From contig CABSAB010000033.1 of assembly GCA_902475515.1 (NCBI GenBank), positions 1 to 9,606 on the forward strand: 9,606 nucleotides of DNA, given 5' to 3'. Numbering within the stretch: the stretch's first letter is position 1; each line of letters begins with the position of its first letter. This DNA comes from an uncultured Eubacteriales bacterium. GTDB taxonomy: Bacteria > Bacillota > Clostridia > Oscillospirales > Oscillospiraceae. The position numbers were made by a program, and so were the translations under genes. The notes beneath the pieces were generated by a model that had not been told where the DNA came from, did not search any database, and was given only the letters and a program-made list of their open reading frames with translations. Positions 1-5,867 of this stretch are shown here, piece after piece.

Positions 1-54
1 GTGCCGACGATAGTATGCGGGTGACTGCATGTGAAAATAGGTAATGCCAACACT
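1..54 (+). rRNA. rrf: 5S ribosomal RNA, 3' end (partial)
   Basis: This is the last ~54 bases of a 5S rRNA gene; the 5' part lies beyond the window. The segment around 29-50 (TGTGAAAATAGGTAATGCC) matches the conserved 5S 3' region, equivalent to the GAGAGTAGG...TGCC block of other bacteria. Bases 15-20 (ATGCGG) pair with 25-30 (CTGCAT) across a GTGA tetraloop, as expected for the distal helix of 5S. The exact 3' end (about 51-54) is estimated. It marks the end of an rRNA operon, a multicopy sequence where short-read contigs often break. Confidence 0.85.
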
Positions 55-60
55 TTGATT

Positions 61-91
61 CCGTCCTCCAATCGGAGGGCGGTTTCGCTTT
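61..91 (+). terminator. Intrinsic terminator after the 5S rRNA
   Basis: Bases 61-69 (CCGTCCTCC) pair with 74-82 (GGAGGGCGG) around an AATC loop, giving a 9-bp stem with one G-U pair. The T-rich run TTTCGCTTT follows. Its position a few bases after the 5S end makes it the likely rRNA operon terminator. Confidence 0.75.
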
Positions 92-103
92 ATCAAGAGA
101 GAT

Positions 104-137
104 CCCCCACCTCCGCATTATTGTGCGGAGACGGGGG
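104..137. terminator. GC-rich stem-loop between the convergent 5S and GNAT genes
   Basis: CCCCC (104-108) pairs with GGGGG (133-137) and CTCCGCA (111-117) with TGCGGAG (124-130), separated by a 2x2 internal loop and closed by a TTATTG loop. There is no T-run on the plus side; the minus-strand reading is followed by ATCTCTCTT. It could terminate the minus-strand GNAT transcript or back up the rRNA terminator. The rest of 92-213 holds no gene that I can see. Confidence 0.4.
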
Positions 138-213
138 TTGCAGACAAGCTGATCGGAGAAATTTCGGACAGAAAATCGTGCTTGTGCGAATTCTAAGAAA
201 TCATGCGGGTCGT

Positions 214-744
214 TTATAACACGCATTCCAGCTGACAGTCAAAGGGCTCCGCGTCAGCATGGGCGGGGTTGTATTCCTGCGCCTCCACACAGCCCATGGC
301 TTGATAAAAGGCCTGGCTTTCCACGGCGGAATGGGCGGAGATATACAGTCTTTCCGCACCCTGTGCTTTGGCCCAGGTTTTTGCCGCGGTAAACAGGCTG
401 TGGCCGATTCCCTGGCCCCGCACATCCTCGGAAACATGAATGCTGGATAGGTCCAGATAGTTTTTTGCTGTGCCGATCGGCTCCGATTCCACGGAGACAA
501 AGCCCTTGAGCCAGCCGTCCACAAAGGCGCCGTAGACAAAGCCACCGGTGGAGATCGTGCGCTTGAGGCAGAAGATCAGTGTCTGGTAGTCTGCCTCGGA
601 CCAGTCGTCGATGAAGGGATCGCGCTTTATGACCCATGCACCGTTTTCTTTGCGCCAGCAGTCAGTAACACGCTGATGGCGGATGAAGCGGCGGAATAAT
701 TCCCGGTCAAGCTCCCCGGCGTTGATGGTTCGGTATTGCGGCAT
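214..744 (-). CDS. GNAT family N-acetyltransferase
   Basis: This is a predicted cytoplasmic acetyl-CoA-dependent N-acetyltransferase of 176 residues. The acetyl-CoA pyrophosphate-binding motif A is visible as RGQGIG (residues 109-114), preceded by the strand LSSIHVSEDV. The C-terminal motif B region AVESQAFYQAMGC (140-152) is typical of GNAT proteins, where the Tyr often acts as general acid. The start at 744 is chosen because TGGAGG lies at 755-760 with good spacing. A longer frame to 843 would add 33 residues overlapping the promoter and has no ribosome binding site. It is transcribed convergently with the 5S gene and divergently from the TrpR-like gene, so it is probably monocistronic. The substrate cannot be told from sequence; the family acetylates proteins, antibiotics, polyamines and small amines. 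Confidence 0.85.
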   Translation of the reverse strand: MPQYRTINAGELDRELFRRFIRHQRVTDCWRKENGAWVIKRDPFIDDWSEADYQTLIFCLKRTISTGGFVYGAFVDGWLKGFVSVESEPIGTAKNYLDLSSIHVSEDVRGQGIGHSLFTAAKTWAKAQGAERLYISAHSAVESQAFYQAMGCVEAQEYNPAHADAEPFDCQLECVL

Positions 745-754
745 ATGGAATGCA

Positions 755-760
755 CCTCCA
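755..760 (-). promoter_or_regulatory. Ribosome binding site deciding the GNAT start
   Basis: On the minus strand TGGAGG stands 10 bases upstream of the ATG at 744. No comparable site precedes the upstream in-frame ATG at 843, so the shorter protein is preferred. Confidence 0.75.
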
Positions 761-784
761 AGGTCATTCGGTATCGGAAAATGC

Positions 785-813
785 TTATAAATGAATCGAG
801 TTTTGAATGACAA
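785..813 (-). promoter_or_regulatory. Sigma-A-type promoter of the GNAT gene
   Basis: On the minus strand TTGTCA (808-813) and TTATAA (785-790) are separated by 17 bases. The -10 box lies about 40 bases before the chosen start codon, leaving room for a short leader with the ribosome binding site. Confidence 0.6.
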
Positions 814-893
814 AATTGTATCATGATTAGGCTTTTTTTGCAATTGCAGGCAGGGGTCGTCCGGTCCAGAAAAAATCTTGATGCTTTAAAGTA

Positions 894-922
894 TTTACGA
901 ATCCTCAAAAACGTGCTAGAAT
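894..922 (+). promoter_or_regulatory. Sigma-A-type promoter of the TrpR-like gene
   Basis: TTTACG (894-899) and TAGAAT (917-922) are spaced by 17 bases, with an extended -10 TG at 914-915. The promoter ends 31 bases before the ATG at 954, giving a short leader that holds GGGGAGGAG. Confidence 0.65.
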
Positions 923-953
923 AGACATACTACCTGCTTGGGGAGGAGACAGC

Positions 954-1244
954 ATGATTAAAAAGCCGTCAAAAGAGGCCAGTATGGCGCTCTATCAGGA
1001 AATTGTGGCGCTCCAGGATGTGGATGCCTGCTATCGGTTTTTCCAGGACCTTTGTTCCATCACGGAGCTGCGGGCCATGGAACAGCGGTTCGATGTGGCA
1101 AAGCTCCTGTATGAGGGCAAGGTTTATACAGAGATCGTGGAAGGCACCGGCGCCAGCAGCGCCACGATCAGCCGGGTCAACCGGGCACTGAAGTATGGGG
1201 AAAATGGCCTCATGGATGCCTTTGAACAGACAGAAGGAGAGTAA
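954..1244 (+). CDS. yerC: TrpR-like DNA-binding protein, YerC/YecD family
   Basis: This 96-residue protein belongs to the TrpR-related YerC/YecD family, small all-helical DNA-binding proteins related to the tryptophan repressor. The segment with LYQEIVALQDVDACYRFFQD near the N-terminus and the helix-turn-helix region around 58-78 (VYTEIVEGTGASSATISRVN) are characteristic. Length matches the family. The start at 954 is supported by GGGGAGGAG a few bases upstream. It has its own promoter and a strong terminator, so it is monocistronic. It presumably represses or modulates transcription; the effector and target genes are unknown for most family members, and no operator is recognisable here. The divergent GNAT promoter is a possible target (inference only). 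Confidence 0.88.
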   Translation: MIKKPSKEASMALYQEIVALQDVDACYRFFQDLCSITELRAMEQRFDVAKLLYEGKVYTEIVEGTGASSATISRVNRALKYGENGLMDAFEQTEGE

Positions 1245-1247
1245 CAG

Positions 1248-1278
1248 AAGGCCGGGCAGCGAATGCCCGGCCTTTTTT
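1248..1278 (+). terminator. Intrinsic terminator of the TrpR-like gene
   Basis: AAGGCCGGGCA (1248-1258) pairs with TGCCCGGCCTT (1264-1274) over a GCGAA loop, an 11-bp perfect stem followed by a run of six T. It starts 4 bases after the stop codon. Confidence 0.92.
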
Positions 1279-1404
1279 CGGAATAACGCTCTTTTGGAGC
1301 TTTGTTCGTATTCGCCGGAGTGTTCTGATGGCAGCCAGGAAAGTCTTGCCGCTATGGGTGCGGTGGGCCGGACGGAATGCGCATTTGAATACAGTGGATC
1401 AGAT
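1279..1404 (+). other. Gene-free interval between two same-direction terminators, possible leader or small RNA
   Basis: No credible protein gene lies here. ATTC (1310-1313) can pair with GAAT (1375-1378) and CCGG (1315-1318) with CCGG (1368-1371). GGCA (1330-1333) can pair with TGCC (1347-1350), or alternatively CCGC (1349-1352) with GCGG (1360-1363). These pairings are mutually competing and short, so a structured RNA is only a suggestion. It matches no riboswitch class that I recognise, and no clear promoter is visible inside it. Confidence 0.25.
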
Positions 1405-1430
1405 CTTCCCCCTTGCGGGGGAAGTTTTTT
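1405..1430 (+). terminator. Intrinsic terminator upstream of the sigma factor gene
   Basis: CTTCCCCC (1405-1412) pairs with GGGGGAAG (1417-1424) over a TTGC loop, followed by six T. It points toward the sigma factor gene 61 bases downstream, so it is either the end of a short transcript or an attenuator in the leader of the sigma operon. Confidence 0.8.
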
Positions 1431-1472
1431 ATTCCATATCACAAAGACAAACGCCCGAACGTGTTATAGGTG

Positions 1473-1480
1473 AAAGGAGG
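1473..1480 (+). promoter_or_regulatory. Ribosome binding site deciding the sigma factor start
   Basis: AAAGGAGG ends 11 bases before the ATG at 1492 but only 2 bases before the in-frame GTG at 1483. The GTG is too close to be used, so the ATG is preferred despite slightly long spacing. Confidence 0.7.
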
Positions 1481-1491
1481 CGGTGAGGACT

Positions 1492-1977
1492 ATGGTCAAA
1501 TCGTCAGAGCGCGCGGCTGACGAACGAATCGAAGATGCTGTAAAGACTTACAGCACGCCCTTATATCGCCTGTGCCTGATGATGCTGGGCCGGGCCATGG
1601 ACGCGGAGGATGCCGTCTCGGAAACATTCCTGCGCTACCTCTGCAAGGCACCGGAATTCCGCAGCGAAGCCCATGAAAAAGCGTGGCTCTATAAGGTGGC
1701 GGCCAACATCTGCCGGGACATGCTGCGCAGACGCCGCAGTATGGTGCCCCTGGAGGAGATGGAGCTTGCCGGGTACGCCCAGGAGCCGGAGGATCACGCC
1801 GTTCTGGACGCCCTTTCCAGGCTGCCGGAAACATACCGGACGGTCCTGTATCTGAGCTATGTGGAAGGCTACCGGTCCCACGAGATCGGAGCCATGCTGG
1901 GCGTACACGCGGGCACGGTGCGCAAACGGTTACAATACGGCAGACAACTTTTGAAACTCGAATATGAACAGGAGTGA
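1492..1977 (+). CDS. ECF-type RNA polymerase sigma factor (sigma-70 family)
   Basis: This 161-residue protein has the two-domain layout of extracytoplasmic-function sigma factors. Region 2 (about residues 20-82) includes LMMLGRAMDAEDAVSETFLR and the WLYKVAANICRDMLRRRR helix that binds core polymerase and the -10 element. Region 4 (about 104-156) contains RLPETYRTVLYLSYVEGY followed by the helix-turn-helix EIGAMLGVHAGTVRKRLQYG that reads the -35 element. It directs polymerase to a stress or envelope regulon, usually including its own operon. The next gene begins 5 bases after the stop codon and encodes a membrane protein likely to be its anti-sigma partner. No canonical promoter is clear between the upstream terminator and the start; a self-recognised ECF promoter would not look canonical. 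Confidence 0.93.
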   Translation: MVKSSERAADERIEDAVKTYSTPLYRLCLMMLGRAMDAEDAVSETFLRYLCKAPEFRSEAHEKAWLYKVAANICRDMLRRRRSMVPLEEMELAGYAQEPEDHAVLDALSRLPETYRTVLYLSYVEGYRSHEIGAMLGVHAGTVRKRLQYGRQLLKLEYEQE

Positions 1978-1982
1978 GGCAA

Positions 1983-2810
1983 ATGACCCCCAAAGCGCTG
2001 AAACATGCAATAGAGCAAATTGAGATGGACGAGGCCATGCAGGCGCGGGTCCTGGGCCGCAGTCTTGATGCTATGGAGGAGCATGATACCATGAAACAGA
2101 AAAAGAACTACAAGCGCATTGCCATTGTGGCGGTGGCGGCAGTGATGGCGCTGAGCGTGACGGCATTCGCGGCGGTGCGGAACCAGGTCAAGGTGATCTG
2201 GACGGATGAAAGCGACGTCATCACCTCCCTTTCCGAGGCCCAGGAAGCATTGGCCGGCACCGGCAGCAAGCTGACCCTGCCGGAGCAGCTTCCCGGTGGC
2301 TACACCTTTGAAAGTGCGGATATCTCCCATCAAATGATGGCGGAGGAACAGGAGCTTCCGGAGAATAAGCAGCTCATCCAGCGCACAGACAGCGAAGACG
2401 GCATTGTGTATTCCTTTGCGGGCGAGACGGCGGAAGACGGTGTTGCCTGCACCTATAAAAAGAACGGAGATGCGGTTCGCCTTGACGCTTCAAAGTCCCC
2501 GGACAGCATTGACAGCGAGGGCTGCAATGTGGTAGAGAAGAACGGAATTACGTTCTTCTGCTCTTCCGGCGAGACCGTAGCCGTTTCCTCGGTAGCAGTG
2601 GAGGATGGCGATCTGCCGGAGGATTTTGATCCGGCGGACTTTGACCCCGAGGCTCTGGATGGCTCCGCCATGGATGTGGACACGCAGGATGGCACCTACA
2701 ACAGCATCTGCTGGGCCATGGATGGCATCACCTACTCCCTCTCCCAGCTAAACGGCGACCTTTCCCATGACCAGCTCATTGACATGGCACTGGTCCTGTG
2801 CGGGAAATAA
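1983..2810 (+). CDS. Single-pass membrane protein, probable anti-sigma factor / sensor (DUF4367-like)
   Basis: This 275-residue protein has a cytoplasmic N-terminal segment (about 1-44), one transmembrane helix (about 45-65, RIAIVAVAAVMALSVTAFAAV) and an extracytoplasmic domain of about 210 residues. That topology and its position just after an ECF sigma gene suggest it sequesters the sigma factor at the membrane. The outer domain has LTLPEQLPGGYTFE (97-110) and a C-terminal DGITYSLSQLNGDLS...LIDMAL block resembling DUF4367-type domains. The ATG at 1983 is chosen because AGGAG (1970-1974) is 8 bases upstream; an in-frame GTG at 1974 overlaps that site. An Asp-rich stretch with repeated DP dipeptides (about 208-234) could bind cations. 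No zinc-finger HxxxCxxC anti-sigma motif is present, so the anti-sigma role is inferred from context. Confidence 0.75.
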   Translation: MTPKALKHAIEQIEMDEAMQARVLGRSLDAMEEHDTMKQKKNYKRIAIVAVAAVMALSVTAFAAVRNQVKVIWTDESDVITSLSEAQEALAGTGSKLTLPEQLPGGYTFESADISHQMMAEEQELPENKQLIQRTDSEDGIVYSFAGETAEDGVACTYKKNGDAVRLDASKSPDSIDSEGCNVVEKNGITFFCSSGETVAVSSVAVEDGDLPEDFDPADFDPEALDGSAMDVDTQDGTYNSICWAMDGITYSLSQLNGDLSHDQLIDMALVLCGK

Positions 2811-2833
2811 GTTCAATGGCATGACCCCTTTGG

Positions 2834-2867
2834 GCGGACCGGCGTTTTGGACGCCGGTCCGCTTTTT
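2834..2867 (+). terminator. Intrinsic terminator of the sigma / anti-sigma operon
   Basis: GCGGACCGGCGT (2834-2845) pairs perfectly with ACGCCGGTCCGC (2851-2862), a 12-bp stem with a TTTGG loop, then five T. Confidence 0.93.
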
Positions 2868-2897
2868 GTGTGGGGCGGGAGTTGGAAAAATCAACAA

Positions 2898-2915
2898 AAA
2901 ATTCACGGCAATTTT
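2898..2915. promoter_or_regulatory. AT-rich inverted repeat upstream of the cupin promoter, possible operator
   Basis: AAAATT (2898-2903) and AATTTT (2910-2915) flank CACGGC. It sits about 40 bases upstream of the -35 box in a markedly AT-rich stretch (about 2886-2936), which may be an UP-element or an activator site. Short AT palindromes also arise by chance. Confidence 0.25.
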
Positions 2916-2956
2916 GATAAATTCTAATTTTTTCACAGGATAAGCCGGGAAACCTC

Positions 2957-2985
2957 TTGAACTTCCTGAGGCGGTGTGCTAAACT
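2957..2985 (+). promoter_or_regulatory. Strong sigma-A-type promoter of the cupin-SDR operon
   Basis: TTGAAC (2957-2962) and TAAACT (2980-2985) are 17 bases apart, with an extended -10 TG at 2977-2978. An AT-rich region precedes it. The predicted transcript starts near 2992 and opens with a small hairpin, CGAAG (2996-3000) with CTTCG (3005-3009), of a kind that can stabilise an mRNA 5' end. Confidence 0.7.
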
Positions 2986-3049
2986 AATATGCGTACGAAG
3001 CTTGCTTCGCAACATGGTAAATTACTTTTTTTGAAAGGAAGTTGTTTCT

Positions 3050-3427
3050 ATGGCTAACTACAGAATCCAGCGGAAGGAAGGCACCGAGGGCAGCACCATT
3101 TATGAGTACACCGCTCCCGGCCACAACATCTGCACCCCCACCCGCCTGTTCGATCCCGACGGCGGCCAGAACGGCGTGGACGGCACCAAAATGATTATGG
3201 GTATCACCCATTTCCAGCCCGGCGGCGGATGCGACTACGGTGCCAACCCCCTGGAGTCCATCTACTACATCCTCTCCGGCGAGATGACCCTGAAGACTGA
3301 GACTGAGGAGACCGTTCTCCACGCGGGCGACTGCTTCAAGTGCGCCGGCGGCTGCCCCAAGAGCGTCACCAACACCGGCAAGACCGTCACCGACATGCTG
3401 GTCTGCCTGCTTCCTCCCCAGGGCTAA
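3050..3427 (+). CDS. Small cupin-domain protein without the usual metal ligands
   Basis: This 125-residue protein fits a single cupin barrel. The first cupin motif is recognisable in ITHFQPGGGCDYGANPLESIYYILSGEMTL (split over residues ~51-79) and the second in HAGDCFKCAGGCPKSVTNTG. Standard cupins bind metal through HxH, a Glu and a later His. Here the HxH positions read CDY, and the second motif His is replaced in CPKSVTN. Only the Glu of LESIYYILSGE is kept, so this is probably a metal-free cupin with a binding or non-metal catalytic role. AAAGGAAG (3034-3041) gives the start. Codon use is highly biased (GGC, CCC, AAC, ATC), suggesting strong expression. The SDR gene follows after 84 bases in the same transcript. 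No substrate can be assigned. Confidence 0.8.
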   Translation: MANYRIQRKEGTEGSTIYEYTAPGHNICTPTRLFDPDGGQNGVDGTKMIMGITHFQPGGGCDYGANPLESIYYILSGEMTLKTETEETVLHAGDCFKCAGGCPKSVTNTGKTVTDMLVCLLPPQG

Positions 3428-3511
3428 TTCCCCGAGGAACCCTTTCATTTGATTCATCTGCCGCTTTTGCGGCTCTGAATACACTATACTAATACAAGGA
3501 GTTGTTTTACA

Positions 3512-4390
3512 ATGCCCAAGGTTTATACTGGCGATCTGACCAAGATGTTTGACATCAAGGGCAAGAAAGCTGTCATCTTCGGCGGCGCCGGCGGATTCGG
3601 CAAGGCCATTGCGGAAGGCTACGCTGCCAACGGCTGCGACGTCTGCATTTCCTCCCGCCGCGAGAGCGCGCTGGTCGAGGCTTGCGAGGACATCAAGAAG
3701 GTTGCCGCTCCCGGTGTGAAGGTCACCTACATTGCCGGCGATGCCGGTGATGAGGAGTTCGTGAAGAAGGCTGTTGACGAGGTCACCGGCAAGCTGCTCG
3801 GCGGCTGCGACATCCTCGTGAACGCACAGGGCATCAACAGAAAGATGTGGTCCTGGGAGATCGACACCGACTTCTTCGAGAAGATGCTGCACACCAACAT
3901 CACTTCCCTGATGTTCACCTGCAAGTACTTCGGCAACTGGATGAAGTCCAACAACATCGAGGGCGCCGAGCAGGTTCCCGCTGACAAGTTCGAGGCTGGT
4001 AAGTGTAACCCCAACCAGGGCTACGGCAAGATCATCAACTTCGGCTCCGTCCGCGGCATCCGTGCTGTGGCCAACGGCGGTAACGGCAACGTTCCCTACA
4101 ACACCACCAAGGGTGCTGTGGAGATGCTGACCAAGGCTTTCGCGGCTGACCTGCGTCCCAACATCCAGGTCAACCTGATCGGACCCACCATCACCTATAC
4201 TCCCATGATGGTCGGCCTGCTGCCCCCCGACGAGGCTACCCGTAACGGCATCGCTGGCAGCCTGCCCGCTCAGCGTATCGGCTATGAGATCGACGTGGTC
4301 GGCCCCGCGATCTTCCTGGCTTCTGCCGCTTCTGACATGGTTACCGCTGCCTCCATCTATCCCGATGGCGGCCTGGTGGCTACCTCCTAA
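3512..4390 (+). CDS. Short-chain dehydrogenase/reductase (SDR family)
   Basis: This is a predicted cytoplasmic NAD(P)-dependent oxidoreductase of 292 residues acting on a carbonyl/alcohol pair. The Rossmann glycine motif is GGAGGFG (24-30), the structural NNAG motif appears as NAQG (104-107), and the catalytic set is Asn129, Ser179, Tyr196 and Lys200 (YNTTK). The C-terminal YPDGGLVATS is the usual SDR ending. SSRR (47-50) after the second strand puts arginines where NADP-preferring enzymes have them, so NADPH is possible. It is about 40 residues longer than a minimal SDR, partly through an insertion around 145-172 before the Ser strand. The overall pattern resembles gluconate 5-dehydrogenase-like SDRs, but specificity is uncertain. 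AAGGAG (3496-3501) sets the start. Arginine codons are mostly CGT/CGC, unlike the CGG-rich genes downstream. It shares a promoter with the cupin gene. Confidence 0.93.
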   Translation: MPKVYTGDLTKMFDIKGKKAVIFGGAGGFGKAIAEGYAANGCDVCISSRRESALVEACEDIKKVAAPGVKVTYIAGDAGDEEFVKKAVDEVTGKLLGGCDILVNAQGINRKMWSWEIDTDFFEKMLHTNITSLMFTCKYFGNWMKSNNIEGAEQVPADKFEAGKCNPNQGYGKIINFGSVRGIRAVANGGNGNVPYNTTKGAVEMLTKAFAADLRPNIQVNLIGPTITYTPMMVGLLPPDEATRNGIAGSLPAQRIGYEIDVVGPAIFLASAASDMVTAASIYPDGGLVATS

Positions 4391-4414
4391 TTGCAGGCGG
4401 CAAATTAAAATCAG

Positions 4415-4450
4415 AACGGTGCGCCGCATACTGCGGCGCACCGTTTTTTT
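4415..4450 (+). terminator. Strong intrinsic terminator of the cupin-SDR operon
   Basis: AACGGTGCGCCGCA (4415-4428) pairs with TGCGGCGCACCGTT (4432-4445) over a 3-base loop (TAC), a 14-bp perfect stem, and the T-run extends to 4450. The ApbE start codon is only 14 bases downstream, so it may also act as an attenuator for that operon. Confidence 0.93.
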
Positions 4451-4464
4451 GTCTGGAGGCCCGT

Positions 4465-5511
4465 ATGAAAAAATACATTGCCCTGCTGCTGACCCTCTCC
4501 CTGCTGACGGGCTGCTATGGCCCCGCGGCCTCCGCACCCCAAAAGACGGAAAAAACCGTCTATGCCATGGACACCGTCATGACCCTGACGGCCTACGGGG
4601 AAAACGGTGCCGCCGGCCTGGACCGGGCCGAGGCGGAGATTTTGCGGCTGGACGACCTGCTGTCCATTTCAAAAGAAACCAGTGATGTTTACAAGCTCAA
4701 CCGGGACAAGACCGGTGATGTGTCACCGGAGACGGGGCAACTGCTGGAACGGGCCCTGGATATCGCAGAGCTGACCGAAGGGGATTTTGATCCCACCATA
4801 TATGCAGCCATGCGGGACTGGGGATTTTACTCCAACTCCGGCCATGGATACCGGGTGCCGCCCCTGGCACAGGCAGCGAGGCAGATCGACTACCGGAACA
4901 TCCATGCGGGTGAGATTACGGCGGGGGAAAATACTGGCCGATACTGGGTCACGGTCAACTATCCTTCCGTGGGGCTGGATCTGGGCGGTATTGCCAAGGG
5001 CTATACCTCGGAGCGGGCCCTGGAAGTGATGGAAGATTCCGGTGTCACCTCCGCCATTGTCTCCCTGGGAGGCAATGTGGGCACCCTGGGGCGGAAGCCG
5101 GACGGAAGCGCCTGGAATGTGGCCATTCAGGACCCGAAGCAGGAGAGCGGATATATTGCCACCCTGTCTTTGGGCGAGGCGGAGGGCTGCGTTTATGCCA
5201 TCACCTCCGGAGGCTATCAGCGGTATTTTGAGGAGGACGGGAAGCGGTATCACCACATTCTGGACCCCAAGACCGGTGCCCCGGCGGAGACGGACCTTTT
5301 GAGCGTGACCATCGTCTCAGAAGATGGGACCTTGGCCGACGGACTGAGCACGGCGCTGTTTGTCAAAGGCTTTGAAGAAGCGGTGGAATTCTGGCGGGAC
5401 AATGCCGGGGAATTCGAGATGGTGCTGGTGACGGAGAAGGGACTGTTTGCCACAGAGGGGCTGGACATCTCCTCGGAGCGGCCGATCAATATTCTGGAGG
5501 TGGCGCCGTGA
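4465..5511 (+). CDS. apbE: FAD:protein FMN transferase, lipoprotein (ApbE family)
   Basis: This 348-residue ApbE protein transfers FMN from FAD onto Thr or Ser of extracytoplasmic redox proteins. It has a lipoprotein signal peptide with lipobox LTGC (Cys17), so it is anchored to the outer face of the membrane. Family motifs run in order: MDTVMTLTAYG (35-45), FDPTIYAAMRDWG (108-120), LDLGGIAKGYTSERAL (171-186), SLGGNV (200-205), TSGGYQRYF (247-255), HHILDPKTGAPA (263-274) and ADGLSTALFV (291-300, metal and flavin binding). Length is normal. TGGAGG (4454-4459) supports the start. The following gene overlaps the stop codon by 3 bases (positions 5509-5511), indicating translational coupling. No obvious FMN-binding-domain target is encoded in the window, so its substrate lies elsewhere or in a partner not seen. 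Confidence 0.95.
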   Translation: MKKYIALLLTLSLLTGCYGPAASAPQKTEKTVYAMDTVMTLTAYGENGAAGLDRAEAEILRLDDLLSISKETSDVYKLNRDKTGDVSPETGQLLERALDIAELTEGDFDPTIYAAMRDWGFYSNSGHGYRVPPLAQAARQIDYRNIHAGEITAGENTGRYWVTVNYPSVGLDLGGIAKGYTSERALEVMEDSGVTSAIVSLGGNVGTLGRKPDGSAWNVAIQDPKQESGYIATLSLGEAEGCVYAITSGGYQRYFEEDGKRYHHILDPKTGAPAETDLLSVTIVSEDGTLADGLSTALFVKGFEEAVEFWRDNAGEFEMVLVTEKGLFATEGLDISSERPINILEVAP

Positions 5512-5867
5512 AACCGAAAAGGTGGGAGCTTTTGCTGGTTTTGGTCCTGGTGCTGTGCCTGGGCCTGTGGGCCTTTTGGCCCCGGAAGGCCGGGCGGTCC
5601 GTGACTGTGACGGTGGATGGTTCGGCGGTGGGGAGCTATGCCCTGGAGCAGGACCTGCGGCTGACGGTTGACGGATATGACGGCTTTACGCTGACGCTGG
5701 TTCTGGCGGACGGAGCGGCCCATGTGGAGGGCTCCACCTGTCCGGACTTGATCTGCCAGCACCACGCACCCATTTCGAAGGCCGGAGAGCAGATCGTGTG
5801 CCTGCCGGGGCGGGTGGTGATCGCCATTACCGGAGAGGAGGCGGGCGTGGATGCCGTCATTGGATAG
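5508..5867 (+). CDS. NusG domain II-containing membrane-anchored protein
   Basis: This 119-residue protein has a short basic N-terminus, one membrane helix (about 7-24, ELLLVLVLVLCLGLWAFW) and an extracytoplasmic NusG-domain-II-like domain. The diagnostic block is STCPDLICQHHAPISKAGE (76-94) followed by QIVCLPGRVVIAI (95-107), with conserved cysteines at 78, 83 and 98. Despite the name, it is not a transcription factor; this family sits next to ApbE and Gx-transporter genes in Firmicutes and is thought to take part in surface redox chemistry. The GTG start overlaps the apbE stop codon, so expression is coupled. It ends 17 bases inside the next gene. Confidence 0.9.
   Translation: MKPKRWELLLVLVLVLCLGLWAFWPRKAGRSVTVTVDGSAVGSYALEQDLRLTVDGYDGFTLTLVLADGAAHVEGSTCPDLICQHHAPISKAGEQIVCLPGRVVIAITGEEAGVDAVIG

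Noticed and set aside
31..219. A 62-codon plus-strand frame at the left edge
   Set aside because: It starts inside the 5S rRNA and runs through the terminator hairpin; not a credible gene.
745..843. N-terminal extension of the GNAT protein to an upstream ATG
   Set aside because: The extension covers the predicted promoter, has no ribosome binding site, and its residues do not belong to the GNAT fold; the ATG at 744 has TGGAGG in place.
969..1442. A 157-codon minus-strand frame over the TrpR-like gene
   Set aside because: It crosses two terminators and is antisense to a gene with clear family features.
3459..3474. Small hairpin between the cupin and SDR genes (GCCGC/GCGGC) as a terminator
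   Set aside because: The stem is only 5 bp and no T-run follows; the two genes are better read as one transcript. A TATACT at 3485-3490 lacks a matching -35 box, so a separate SDR promoter is not claimed.
2984..4537. A 517-codon open frame on the minus strand, opposite the cupin and SDR genes
   Set aside because: Its translation is low-complexity (Gly, Ala, Val, His rich) and matches no fold. It mirrors the strongly biased codons of the sense genes, which lack stops in that antisense frame. The sense genes have clear motifs, ribosome binding sites and a terminator.
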